DNA of 64,000 nucleotides from positions 62,001-126,000 of the forward strand of contig CALQIX020000003.1 of NCBI GenBank assembly GCA_943330745.2, written 5' to 3'. A model generated the notes under the pieces. That model made no database searches, had not been told where the DNA came from, and saw only the letters and a list, made by a program, of their open reading frames with translations. The stretch is from Lishizhenia tianjinensis. GTDB lineage: Bacteria; Bacteroidota; Bacteroidia; Flavobacteriales_D; Crocinitomicaceae. Position 1 is the stretch's first letter; every line of letters begins with the position of its first letter. A program made the position numbers and the translations under genes. Of this stretch, positions 46,852 through 55,898 are shown in pieces.

Positions 46852-47889
46852 TTATTCCGGAATACTATCCAATATTTTTTTCAATTTCTTTTCATCCTTC
46901 GGACTCAATTGAGTTCCTTTTACTTTGGCTCCAAAAACACTCATGTGAATGTATCGATTTGGATTTTTCTGTAAGTCTTGTAATAGATTTTGTAAATCTT
47001 TGTTTGAATTAACAAGTTCGTTATACAATTGTTTATCATTTAACAACAATCCAATTGAGCCGTCACCATTTTTAATTTTCACCAAAACATCATTAAAGTT
47101 TTTCAAAGATTCTTTAGCCTCGGAAATCACTTCCTTGTATTTTGAAGTAACAATATCATCCGTAATTTTCTTGGTGTTTCCTATGATTGAAGTTATCTCT
47201 TCGTTACTTTTCTTCAGGTTAAAAGTGATATTCTCAACGTTATTTAGAATTTTATCAAACTTAATTTTTTCATCGGCAACAAATCCTTCCATTTCATTGG
47301 CTACATTTCCCAATTTTTTAATGGCCATTTTCACTTCCTTCATGCTACCCTCAATTTCTGAAGTTGCTGTATTGTCCCAAAATGCGGAAAGGGAACCAAC
47401 CATTTTATCTACAGAGCTCATCATGGCTTGCACTTTTTGAGAAATCGGATCAGCATATTGCTTTACTTGAGAAAACATATCCACGGAAAGTTTTCCTTCA
47501 ATTGTTTCGCCAGGTTGCACAAATCCTTTCGACAAATCAGAACTTAAGTACAAAAGCATTCCTTTGTTTAATAAATCCAATGAACCAACCTCAATGCGAG
47601 ATCCTTTAGGGATTTGAATATTTTTTTCAGCAATTGAGAAACCAATTTTCACTTTTTTGTCTGGTGGATTCGATGCTACATATTCAATGGTCATTACCTT
47701 TCCAATGATCACCCCATTTAATGTAACATTGGCAGAAGGAGCAATTTGTCCTGAATTTGGGAAGTATGCATAATATATTTTATCGCCGCCGAAAAAGCTG
47801 TTTCCTTTCAAGAAATTAACTCCTGCTACCAAAAAAACGATAGCTGCAATTGCGATTAATCCTGCTTTTAATTCTTTTGAAAACTTCAC
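46852..47889 (-). CDS. MlaD/Mce family protein
   Basis: 345 aa. N-terminal membrane helix (residues ~9-26), then an Mce domain at ~38-115 (YYAYFPNSGQIAPSANVTLNGVIIGKV), then a long coiled coil (~150-300). It carries lipids or other hydrophobic molecules between membranes as part of an ABC system; the Mla ATPase and permease are not in this window. It is five bases after the amidase gene. Confidence 0.92.
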   Translation of the reverse strand: MKFSKELKAGLIAIAAIVFLVAGVNFLKGNSFFGGDKIYYAYFPNSGQIAPSANVTLNGVIIGKVMTIEYVASNPPDKKVKIGFSIAEKNIQIPKGSRIEVGSLDLLNKGMLLYLSSDLSKGFVQPGETIEGKLSVDMFSQVKQYADPISQKVQAMMSSVDKMVGSLSAFWDNTATSEIEGSMKEVKMAIKKLGNVANEMEGFVADEKIKFDKILNNVENITFNLKKSNEEITSIIGNTKKITDDIVTSKYKEVISEAKESLKNFNDVLVKIKNGDGSIGLLLNDKQLYNELVNSNKDLQNLLQDLQKNPNRYIHMSVFGAKVKGTQLSPKDEKKLKKILDSIPE

Positions 47890-47894
47890 TGCCC

Positions 47895-49115
47895 TTATTT
47901 TTCTGCTAATTTAATACCTTTTTCCAAATTAATGCGTTCACCGTTTAAAAATGCAACTACAAAAGCAGTTGAAAACCCGAGCTTTCTCACTTCATTTTTA
48001 TATTCATTTGCTCCTTTGAAATCTCGAACAAATTTACCGGTTGCGTATTTGAATAAATTATCATGTTTATACTCAAAAACTTCTAATCCTTTAAAGCGAG
48101 ATGAACTGACCGAAATTTGTTTTTCTGACATGTCGAACTGAATTCTAAATACTACAGTATCTTGCGGATCACTTTTTGAAGAATTAAATGAAACCGGTTG
48201 ATCAAATGGATTTTCTTTTTTCTCTTGGTTTGATGGTTTTGCAGGTTCTTCTTTTTCGGGAGGACTATTTGTCCCAGCCCCTGAAGACGTTTGCTCTGCG
48301 ACACCTTCTAATTTATTTTTATAGCGTTTAAAAGCCCTGAAAATCGCATCGGACATTTGTGATTGACCGTCTTTACTCCCTAAAAATTTTTCTTCATTTG
48401 GATTCGTTAAAAACCCGGTTTCAATGAGAACACTCGGCATTGTTGTTTGATGAAGCACTAAAAACCCTGCTTGCCTAACTCCCCTATCATGTCTACCCAA
48501 TGATTTAAATTCAGACTGAACGCGCTCAGCAAATAAAATAGATTGATCCAAATACACAGACATTTGTAACTGTATGATAATCAAAGCATCTGGAGACAAA
48601 TCAATATTCTTATATCGTGCTCCTTTGTCTTGCTCCAATTTAATGATGCTATTTTCACGTTCAGCCACTTGTTTTTGAGAATCTGTTTTATGCAAACCTA
48701 ACACATAAGTTTCAGCACCATAAGCACTTGGAGAGGCCGAATTAGCATGGATACAAATAAACAAATCTGCTTTGTTCCGATTCGCAATTGCAGCGCGTTC
48801 ATGAAGCTCCACAAAAACGTCCTTATCTCTTGTATAAATAACTTTTACATCCGGAAAATTCTTTTTTATAGATTCGCCAAGTTTTAGTGCAATCGATAAA
48901 CAAACGTGTTTTTCATAGTTTGAAGCGCCCAAACAACCTGAATCATGACCACCATGACCCGCATCAATAACCACCGTTTTTAACGCTGTTTTTTGAGAAT
49001 TTGCTTGAAAACTTATAAATAAAAGTGAAATAAGACAACTAACTAGCAGAGATGAAAGACGAAAAAGCACTGTTTCGTTAACAATTTTAATAGCTTTGTA
49101 TCCGTTAATTATCAT
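47895..49115 (-). CDS. N-acetylmuramoyl-L-alanine amidase with C-terminal SPOR-like region
   Basis: 406 aa. A signal/anchor (LLVSCLISLLFISFQANS) precedes an Amidase_3 domain: zinc ligands in VIDAGHGGHDSG, the NYEKHVCL Glu and FICIHANSA His, and catalytic Glu in LIETGFLTNPNEE. It cleaves the stem peptide from peptidoglycan. Residues ~250-310 are a Pro/Glu/Lys linker; the last ~90 (VFRIQFDMSEKQISV) resemble a SPOR domain that binds denuded glycan. It is divergent from lptD and co-directional with the Mce and Fe-S genes. Confidence 0.93.
   Translation of the reverse strand: MIINGYKAIKIVNETVLFRLSSLLVSCLISLLFISFQANSQKTALKTVVIDAGHGGHDSGCLGASNYEKHVCLSIALKLGESIKKNFPDVKVIYTRDKDVFVELHERAAIANRNKADLFICIHANSASPSAYGAETYVLGLHKTDSQKQVAERENSIIKLEQDKGARYKNIDLSPDALIIIQLQMSVYLDQSILFAERVQSEFKSLGRHDRGVRQAGFLVLHQTTMPSVLIETGFLTNPNEEKFLGSKDGQSQMSDAIFRAFKRYKNKLEGVAEQTSSGAGTNSPPEKEEPAKPSNQEKKENPFDQPVSFNSSKSDPQDTVVFRIQFDMSEKQISVSSSRFKGLEVFEYKHDNLFKYATGKFVRDFKGANEYKNEVRKLGFSTAFVVAFLNGERINLEKGIKLAEK
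49091..49098 (+). promoter_or_regulatory. -7 promoter box TAGCTTTG for lptD
   Basis: Exact TAnnTTTG match 39 bases before the TTG start of lptD; it lies inside the amidase coding region. Confidence 0.4.
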
Positions 49116-49119
49116 AGCA

Positions 49120-49127
49120 CAAAATTA
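49120..49127 (-). promoter_or_regulatory. -7 promoter box TAATTTTG for the amidase gene
   Basis: Exact TAnnTTTG match on the minus strand, only four bases before the amidase ATG. The box lies between the two divergent starts. Confidence 0.5.
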
Positions 49128-49137
49128 AAGAGCTTCC

Positions 49138-51678
49138 TTGAGCAAGATACATACCATATTTTTAGTTTTCTTCGTTCCATTGTTGATAATGTTTTCAAGT
49201 AGAAATTGTTACGCTCAACCAACTGGAATAAAAGATACGATCTATTTGGATGATGAATCCATGAAGGATGTATTGATTTATAATGCAAAAGATTCACTTT
49301 ACACCGATTTTAAAAACAAGAAAATCTACCTCTATGGAAGCGCTAAAGTTGAAATGACCGGAATCAATATGGTTGCTGGATACATTTTAATTGACCTTGA
49401 AAAAAATGAAATCCTTGCCTCTTACCGATTGGAAAAAGACAGTGTTAGAACTGAAATGCCCGTTTTCACAGATGGCAGTGAACGAATTGAAGCTTCGAGA
49501 ATTCGATATAACTTAAATTCCAAACGTGGATTTATAGAGGAAACAACTATCAAACAAGAAGAAACCTACTTATACATGGGGGTTTCAAAAAAACAATCCA
49601 ACGACGATATTCATTTCGTTAATGGTCGATTTACTACCTGCGATCAATTGGAACCTCATTATCATTTTCAACTCTCAAAAGCGGTGTTAATCCCTGAAAA
49701 AAGAATTGTAACCGGTCCAATGAACCTTCATATAAATGGAGTTCCTACCCCATTAGGTTTACCCTTTAGTGCTATTCCATTAAAAACGAAAGAACGAGAT
49801 AAAGGATTTATCTTCCCTGAATTTGTTCCACTTTCAGCCTACGGTTTTGGCCTTCAGAATTTGGGCTATTACATTCCAATTAACGATCGACTTCAAACTA
49901 CGCTTTATGCCAATTTGTACAACCGCGGAAGTTGGGGATTGAGAAATGAATTGGATTATGCAAAACGCTATGGCTATACAGGAAAGTTAAACGTTGGATT
50001 CCAACAGTTTTTTAGTGGATTCCCGAGTAATGACAAACCTTTTAAAGTTTCTGTAATGTGGTCACACCGAAAAGACCCAAAATCAAATCCCAATTGGAAT
50101 TTTAGCTCGAGTGTAAATTTCATTTCAGACAACCAATCAAAAAACAGTTTAGATCCGTTGAATCCCACCTATTTTAATAATAGTTTTAATTCGGACGTCA
50201 ATCTCAATAAATTATTCCCAGGAAAACCGATATCCATGGGGGTAAAAATGTCTGTGAGACAAAATTCAATCACCCGAAACATTGCACTGATAAGTCCAAT
50301 ACTAAATGTAAACGTCAATCGTGTTTTTCCATTCAAAAGCTTGGTTAAAAACCCATCGAACGAATTTGAAAAAATGCTTCAACGAACGGGATTTACCTAC
50401 TCCATGGAAGGTCAAAATCGCTCAACTTTTGGAGATTCTCTTCTCAATCAAGGAGCTTTCTCGCAAATTGGAAGTAAATTTTTCAATGGTGTATCGCAAC
50501 AAATGTCCTTGCAAACTACCTTTGGATTATTTAAAAATGCAATTAAAATTAACCCCAGTATTTCCTATGCCAATAAAATCAACTTACAACAAATTGAAAA
50601 AAATTACGACGCAACCATTGATAATACCAAAACCGATACCGTTCAAAAATTTGGGATGGCTCATGACTTCAACCTAAATGTGAATCTAACCACTGTTGTC
50701 TACTCCTACTATCGATTTATCGGGAAAAGCAAACCGATTTTGCGCCATTTAATGACTCCAACCATTGGTTATCGATATGTTCCCGGATTAAACTCACTTT
50801 CTTCTTCATTTGCTGGTGCTGGACAGACACTGATTACCTATTCTCCTTTCGAACGCAGTATCTACCAAGCCAATTATGGAAATACGTCCAGCTTTTTAAC
50901 TTTTGGGGTGAATAATACGTTTGAATTGAAACGAAAATCGAACAAAGACACATTGACTGGTTTTTCAAAATTACGGCTAGTAGACCAATTTTCGATAACG
51001 GGTAATTATGATTTTCAGCGCGACTCCATGAATCTTTCCAACATTGCCTTAAACCTACGAATAAGTCCAGCCAATTGGATCAATTTTGTATCAACAGCCA
51101 ATTTTAGTCCGTACAGCTGGAATGCGCAAACCGGAAAAACGGCAGGAAAATATGCAGTTTCAACTCAGCAAGGACTCGGTCGTTTCCTATCCACCAATTT
51201 TACCAGTACAATCACGATTGCCCCGAAAAAAAGTAGAGAAATTATCGAGGATCGCAGCGATGAACTCAATACAAATTGGAATGCTGATTATAATTACTTT
51301 GCCTTACATCCTGAGCAATTGCAACAATTTAATATCCCATGGAAATTGAATATTTCTCATGTAGTGGGTATTAATGCCAATACATTCAAAACCACAGCCA
51401 ACCCTTCTGATTACAACCTCATCCATACCCTTGTTGCGCAAGGAGACATGAGTTTTACGCGAAGGTGGAAAATGGGAGCCAATTTAAATTTCGATATGAA
51501 AAAAGGTAAAATATCCAATGCCTTTCTTTCACTTGGACGAAATTTACATTGTTGGGATTTATCGTTTTATTGGACACCCATTGGAACAAATAAAAGCTTT
51601 TTGCTGACCATTAGAAATACTTCAACTATGTTGCGGGATGCTAAACTAGATTTCAGAAAACCTCCAGTATTTTTATAA
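49138..51678 (+). CDS. lptD: LPS-assembly protein LptD
   Basis: 846 aa. Starts at TTG with a signal peptide (SKIHTIFLVFFVPLLIMF). Residues ~35-185 form an OstA-like beta-jellyroll (KDSLYTDFKNKKIYLYGSAKVE); the rest is a large beta barrel, with an outer-membrane-like alternation throughout. It inserts LPS into the outer leaflet together with LptE (not seen here). Divergent from the amidase, followed without a gap by the FAD enzyme. Confidence 0.93.
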   Translation: MSKIHTIFLVFFVPLLIMFSSRNCYAQPTGIKDTIYLDDESMKDVLIYNAKDSLYTDFKNKKIYLYGSAKVEMTGINMVAGYILIDLEKNEILASYRLEKDSVRTEMPVFTDGSERIEASRIRYNLNSKRGFIEETTIKQEETYLYMGVSKKQSNDDIHFVNGRFTTCDQLEPHYHFQLSKAVLIPEKRIVTGPMNLHINGVPTPLGLPFSAIPLKTKERDKGFIFPEFVPLSAYGFGLQNLGYYIPINDRLQTTLYANLYNRGSWGLRNELDYAKRYGYTGKLNVGFQQFFSGFPSNDKPFKVSVMWSHRKDPKSNPNWNFSSSVNFISDNQSKNSLDPLNPTYFNNSFNSDVNLNKLFPGKPISMGVKMSVRQNSITRNIALISPILNVNVNRVFPFKSLVKNPSNEFEKMLQRTGFTYSMEGQNRSTFGDSLLNQGAFSQIGSKFFNGVSQQMSLQTTFGLFKNAIKINPSISYANKINLQQIEKNYDATIDNTKTDTVQKFGMAHDFNLNVNLTTVVYSYYRFIGKSKPILRHLMTPTIGYRYVPGLNSLSSSFAGAGQTLITYSPFERSIYQANYGNTSSFLTFGVNNTFELKRKSNKDTLTGFSKLRLVDQFSITGNYDFQRDSMNLSNIALNLRISPANWINFVSTANFSPYSWNAQTGKTAGKYAVSTQQGLGRFLSTNFTSTITIAPKKSREIIEDRSDELNTNWNADYNYFALHPEQLQQFNIPWKLNISHVVGINANTFKTTANPSDYNLIHTLVAQGDMSFTRRWKMGANLNFDMKKGKISNAFLSLGRNLHCWDLSFYWTPIGTNKSFLLTIRNTSTMLRDAKLDFRKPPVFL

Positions 51679-52899
51679 ATGGGCAAAGCTAACATTGCAA
51701 TAATTGGTGGTGGTGCAGCCGGATTTTTTGCCGCTATTTCAGCCAAAAAGCATTTCCCAGATACAGAAGTGACACTTTATGAAAAATCGGATAAAGTACT
51801 TTCCAAAGTAAAAATATCAGGTGGCGGTAGGTGCAACGTAACCCATGCTTGTTTCGATAATAAACAATTGGCTGGTAAATATCCAAGGGGCGAAAACTAT
51901 TTACGAAAAGCCTTTGAACAGTTCAATGCACAAGATACTATTGACTGGTTCGAAAAACGAGGTGTTCAAATGAAAACTTATCCGGATGGGTGTATCTTCC
52001 CTGTTTCCAATGATTCTCAAACAATTATCGATTGTTTTTTGAAAGAAATAAAACAACTAGGAATTAAAATCAAATTAAAACAATCTATTACTAAAATATC
52101 GCCAACAGAAAACGGATTTGAACTACATACACGGGAAGAGAAATTTACTACCAATAAAGTAATCGTTACAACTGGCGGTCAACCGAAACGATCTGGCTTG
52201 GAATGGATTGAAAAATTAGGGCATACCATCATTGAACCGGTTCCGTCACTTTTCACCTTCAATATGCCGACAAATCCCATACGGGAATTAATGGGAAACG
52301 TAGTGGAAAAAGCTACCGTTAAAATTGAAGGAACAAAACTAATTGGCAAAGGACCTTTATTGGTAACGCATTGGGGAATGAGTGGTCCGGCAATTTTACT
52401 TTTATCTGCTTGGGGGGCGCGGATTCTTCAGGAAAAAAATTATCACTTTGCTATCCTCGTGAATTGGCTTGATGAAATGAAAGAAATAACCTTACGAGAA
52501 AAGTTGAATGATATTATTGAGGAGAATGGCGGAAAAATGATTGGTAATTTAAACCCATTTCCCGTTACCAATCGCATGTGGCACTTTCTGTTAGAAAAAT
52601 CAGAAATTAACCTCGAAACGCGCTGGAAAGACATAGGGAAAAAGAACACCAATAAACTAGTGAACACCTTGTTAAACGACAGATATGAAGTGAGCGGAAA
52701 AACTACCTTTAAAGAAGAATTTGTAACAGCTGGAGGAATCGCCTTATCAGAGATAGACTTCAAAACCATGGAAAGTAAAAAAGTACCCGGGTTGTTTTTT
52801 GCCGGTGAAATTTTAGATGTAGACGGAATCACCGGAGGGTTTAATTTTCAAGCGGCTTGGACCACGGGTTTTATAGCTGGCAAGCATATTGGAAAATAA
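51679..52899 (+). CDS. FAD-dependent oxidoreductase (HI0933/BaiN-like)
   Basis: 406 aa flavoprotein. N-terminal ADP-binding motif IAIIGGGAAGFFAAISA, then VLSKVKISGGGRCNVTHAC, VTTGGQP, and the C-terminal GLFFAGEILDVDGITGGFNFQAAWTTGFIAG, all hallmarks of the HI0933 family (also called aminoacetone-oxidase-like or BaiN). The substrate is not clear from the sequence. The start codon directly follows the lptD stop (TAAATG). Confidence 0.92.
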   Translation: MGKANIAIIGGGAAGFFAAISAKKHFPDTEVTLYEKSDKVLSKVKISGGGRCNVTHACFDNKQLAGKYPRGENYLRKAFEQFNAQDTIDWFEKRGVQMKTYPDGCIFPVSNDSQTIIDCFLKEIKQLGIKIKLKQSITKISPTENGFELHTREEKFTTNKVIVTTGGQPKRSGLEWIEKLGHTIIEPVPSLFTFNMPTNPIRELMGNVVEKATVKIEGTKLIGKGPLLVTHWGMSGPAILLLSAWGARILQEKNYHFAILVNWLDEMKEITLREKLNDIIEENGGKMIGNLNPFPVTNRMWHFLLEKSEINLETRWKDIGKKNTNKLVNTLLNDRYEVSGKTTFKEEFVTAGGIALSEIDFKTMESKKVPGLFFAGEILDVDGITGGFNFQAAWTTGFIAGKHIGK

Positions 52900-52907
52900 C
52901 GTAAATC

Positions 52908-53993
52908 CTATTCAAAATTAGAAGCATTCGGATTTAAATAATTCACTTGTTCCACAATCGATAACTTGTTGTAATTAGATGGAAAAAGAGCAAAAATTTC
53001 TTTAAATTGTAAGGAAAACACTCCCAATTGTTCTTTCTGCATCGCAGGATTTATCTGCAAAACATCGAGTAAGGTATGCAGTATCATTCGTTTTTCATAA
53101 AGCTGTGCGGCTTCCATGTGATTAACTGCAAAGTCCAAAAGCCACTCCCAATAAGGATGATTGAATCCACCTTGCATAAACAAATACAATAATCGATAGG
53201 CTAAATACCTGATTTTTGGATAAATATATAAGTCTTGTAATTCTTTGTCTGTCAAAGAAACATCTACATAAATTAAGTTACCCAATTCCAACACTTTGGA
53301 TTTATTTCTTTTGAGAAAATAATACCGTAACAACAACGAATTTGCGAAAATAAAATCTTGTAACGATTTATTTGATTCATGTGGTTTTACAGTTTCTAGA
53401 TAATAAAGTAGCCCTTTGTCGTAGTGTTGAATAGTAAAATCTGGATCTGCAAAATATTCATAGAATCCTTCTCTCACAATAGGCAAAGAATTAAACTGTT
53501 TGAAGAAAGGTAAATTTGGACTTGGATTTGTCTTTAATGAATAAAATAATTGCCTTCCTAAAAGTATTTTCTTTTCAAATGACAATTCCTGAGGAAACTG
53601 CTCGAAAAAATTATAAATGGGCTTTAAATTACCTGCATGAATAGAAAAAGTTAATAAACTTTGATAGTTTTTTTCATCCGAAAAGGCTCCGTATAAGGAT
53701 TGAAAATCAGATAAATCATAAAGCTCTTTTTCTAAATCAAACCAATACGTAAATCCTAAAAATTCAGCAAAAATATCTAAGGTATGGATATAGGGAACAT
53801 TCGTATTTTCATTCAATAAAAACATCCGATAAATCGTGCTTTCCGAAACAGATTTATTCGTTTCAAGAAAAATCAATTGGCTCAATTTCTTACAATCAAA
53901 TTTCGTCAGGATTTGATAGCTTAACTTGGTTTCAAGTTTGAACTTTAAATTATTGAGTAAAAAAAGACTTATTTTATATTTTGGTTTAGGCAT
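52908..53993 (-). CDS. HTH-like protein of unknown function
   Basis: 361 aa. Residues ~20-85 contain a Bacteroidota-type DNA-binding-like segment: LSYQILTKFDCKKLSQLIF, SVSESTIYRMF, HTLDIFAEFLGF, similar to the (S/T)xxTLRRF...LxxxxxYLGF pattern common in this phylum. The rest is helical, consistent with a tetratricopeptide-like repeat domain (many Tyr, Phe, Leu). No membrane segment. It is the last gene of the minus-strand series that contains the KAP/MORN genes, two bases after the DUF481-like gene; it could be a regulator of it. Confidence 0.6.
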   Translation of the reverse strand: MPKPKYKISLFLLNNLKFKLETKLSYQILTKFDCKKLSQLIFLETNKSVSESTIYRMFLLNENTNVPYIHTLDIFAEFLGFTYWFDLEKELYDLSDFQSLYGAFSDEKNYQSLLTFSIHAGNLKPIYNFFEQFPQELSFEKKILLGRQLFYSLKTNPSPNLPFFKQFNSLPIVREGFYEYFADPDFTIQHYDKGLLYYLETVKPHESNKSLQDFIFANSLLLRYYFLKRNKSKVLELGNLIYVDVSLTDKELQDLYIYPKIRYLAYRLLYLFMQGGFNHPYWEWLLDFAVNHMEAAQLYEKRMILHTLLDVLQINPAMQKEQLGVFSLQFKEIFALFPSNYNKLSIVEQVNYLNPNASNFE

Positions 53994-53995
53994 GA

Positions 53996-54787
53996 CTACA
54001 ATTTAATATTTATTCCTGTTGAAATTGAATAATAGTAGTTGTCAATTGGTAAAGGTCGATAAGAATCCAAATTATGGTCATAATGAATGGTAAATTCGAG
54101 GTGCTTGTTTACGGTAAAAAACAAATTTGAATCAAAGAACCAACGCGGCGTTGTAAAATGACTATTTAAAGGAAATTGAACAAAGGTTGCTCCAGCAAAA
54201 TCAATGTTTTTCGCAATTTTTAATGCGAATTTTGCTGTCAAATTCAACCGAAATAAATTGCGATTAACAATACTCAATCCACCAGAATTGAAGGCATAAG
54301 ATCCCAAAAACGGATTCCATTTTTCGGACTCATAGAAAACTCCTACTCCTGTATACAAATCTGATTTTCGTTTTTCTAACCAACGCATCCGTGCATTTAT
54401 TCCAAGCAATGATCTTCTTTCCATTCCTTGTACACCATTCCATTGATATTGAACGAACACATCGGGTGAAATTTTACGCGAGTCGTTGTCCCTAAATCGC
54501 AACTGAAAAAAACCATTGTTTTCGAGAGCCGTTAATCCATTAAACGATAATTCAGTTTTTGTTAGAAAGACAAACAAATACTTTTTCTTTAGGAAATAGT
54601 CAATTTCAGAAACATTTGCAAAATCCACCAAATTTTTCTTTTGTTTGTCGTTAGAAAACGTGAAGTTAAAATTGGCACGAACTCTGCGAAACGTTGTATC
54701 CGTTTCAATTTCTCGATCGATGTTCAGCACCTGTGAAAACAAGTTTCCCGCAAAAAACAAGCAAAGGATAAGAATAGTATTTTTCAT
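53996..54787 (-). CDS. DUF481 outer-membrane-like protein
   Basis: 263 aa from the ATG at 54787 (MKNTILILCLFFAGNLFSQ, a signal peptide); an ATG five codons earlier directly follows the previous stop. The body is a run of amphipathic strands (FLKKKYLFVFLTKTELSFNG, RRSLLGINARMRWLEKRKSDLYTGVGVFYESEKW) ending in TGINIKL, the layout of DUF481 beta barrels. It probably sits in the outer membrane. It lies between the HTH-like gene and the 72-aa membrane protein. Confidence 0.75.
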   Translation of the reverse strand: MKNTILILCLFFAGNLFSQVLNIDREIETDTTFRRVRANFNFTFSNDKQKKNLVDFANVSEIDYFLKKKYLFVFLTKTELSFNGLTALENNGFFQLRFRDNDSRKISPDVFVQYQWNGVQGMERRSLLGINARMRWLEKRKSDLYTGVGVFYESEKWNPFLGSYAFNSGGLSIVNRNLFRLNLTAKFALKIAKNIDFAGATFVQFPLNSHFTTPRWFFDSNLFFTVNKHLEFTIHYDHNLDSYRPLPIDNYYYSISTGINIKL

Positions 54788-54802
54788 TAGTGAACGTATC
54801 AT

Positions 54803-55021
54803 TTACCACACTTGGTACAACCAGCGGATAACCCACACCCAAAACGCTACTAAAATGGCAAGACCAATTATCAATGCCGCTCCCCCAACGATTTTAATCA
54901 ACTTGAATCCAAACGAATCTAAATCTCGGTTTAAGGTAGCATCGTGCTCGTAATTTTTATCTTCAATTTTTCTTCGAAAAAGCGATAAAATGGGGTTTTT
55001 GGTTTTTTTTTCGTTACTCAT
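54803..55021 (-). CDS. 72-aa membrane protein
   Basis: Charged N-terminal half (SNEKKTKNPILSLFRRKIED) and one membrane segment at residues ~42-66 (IKIVGGAALIIGLAILVAFWVWVI). It starts inside the end of the preceding gene (4-base ATGA overlap). No family recognised. Confidence 0.6.
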   Translation of the reverse strand: MSNEKKTKNPILSLFRRKIEDKNYEHDATLNRDLDSFGFKLIKIVGGAALIIGLAILVAFWVWVIRWLYQVW

Positions 55022-55407
55022 TTAATTAACGTAATTAATTTAATTTTAAATAGGGATGCAATAAAAGCTCCAATGGCTGTCTCTCCAAAAATTCTTCCTT
55101 TTATAGGATCAAGGTATTTTTCAGGTGGAGAAACAAAATAATAAACACTTTGTAATATGCTAAAAAATGAGGCTGTTCCACCCACGATAATCACGATCCA
55201 ATTCAACCAACTTAAATCAAACACTCCTTTAAAAAAACCTATTGTAATTATTGGAATTACCACACAATCAATCAATTGAAAAATCATGTTCATAAAAGCA
55301 TAATTGATGCGATAAACAGATATAACTTCATTTTTCTTTTCAATTGTTGAATCCATTTGCTTTGGCAATGGAATAATTTCATCTACTAATTCTCGAACCA
55401 GACCCAT
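55018..55407 (-). CDS. 129-aa membrane protein
   Basis: Start MGLVRELVDEIIPLPKQ at 55407; the longer frame to 55581 is not coding. Three membrane segments, residues ~36-56, ~65-85 and ~108-126. Its start overlaps the stop of the 104-aa gene as TAATG, the same coupling seen throughout this cluster. No family recognised. Confidence 0.6.
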   Translation of the reverse strand: MGLVRELVDEIIPLPKQMDSTIEKKNEVISVYRINYAFMNMIFQLIDCVVIPIITIGFFKGVFDLSWLNWIVIIVGGTASFFSILQSVYYFVSPPEKYLDPIKGRIFGETAIGAFIASLFKIKLITLIK

Positions 55408-55721
55408 TAGTTTCGTTTTAAAATGGTAAATAAAAGAATGAGTGCAGCAAGGGCATTGGCAATTAGTGACGTTATTCCGAAATAATACCAAAAGGAATCT
55501 ACAGATGGACTTGAAGTAAAATAAACGGCGCATCCCATGTACCCAAAAATGGCTATGCAAATGAGCGAAAGTAGTCCCCAACCAATTCCCGTCCCACCAT
55601 TGGATTTGGCGCGCATGGCCAGCGTACTAAAAATTAAACCAGCAAAAATGGATGAAATGAGGTATCCAAATATAATTAATAATGAGGTTTGAGATGTTCC
55701 GTTATCTTTTTTATTACTCAT
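55407..55721 (-). CDS. 104-aa membrane protein
   Basis: Three membrane segments at residues ~12-34, ~45-65 and ~75-98, ending in TILKRN. Gly/Asn-rich loop KSNGGTGIGWGLL. Its start is inside the microprotein's stop (ATGA overlap). No family recognised. Confidence 0.6.
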   Translation of the reverse strand: MSNKKDNGTSQTSLLIIFGYLISSIFAGLIFSTLAMRAKSNGGTGIGWGLLSLICIAIFGYMGCAVYFTSSPSVDSFWYYFGITSLIANALAALILLFTILKRN

Positions 55722-55888
55722 TTTCTACCGAATAAAAGTTTAAGGAACCAGCCACCAATTTTCCGTTCTGCGCCACCGCGTGTGGTTGGAATACCGGTTT
55801 TACGGGCAATGCTATTTCTGAAACCGGAAATGCCCAACAGCCTTTTCCAGGAGAATGAGAAGCCAAATTTATTTTTGAAACCGAACAT
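55718..55888 (-). CDS. SFSWKR microprotein, intact copy
   Basis: 56 aa: starts MFGFKNKFGFSFSWKRLLG, continues ISGFRNSIARKTGIPTTRGG, AERKIGGWFLKLLFGRK. It is the reference copy; the two others are the same first ~45 residues with a foreign C-terminus. A short basic protein; the S-F-S-W-K-R...TGIP...ERKIG pattern also occurs, as I recall, in small unannotated proteins of other bacteria. The start lies ten bases after the MORN1 stop and the stop overlaps the next start. Confidence 0.7.
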   Translation of the reverse strand: MFGFKNKFGFSFSWKRLLGISGFRNSIARKTGIPTTRGGAERKIGGWFLKLLFGRK

Positions 55889-55898
55889 AGCAAATGGG

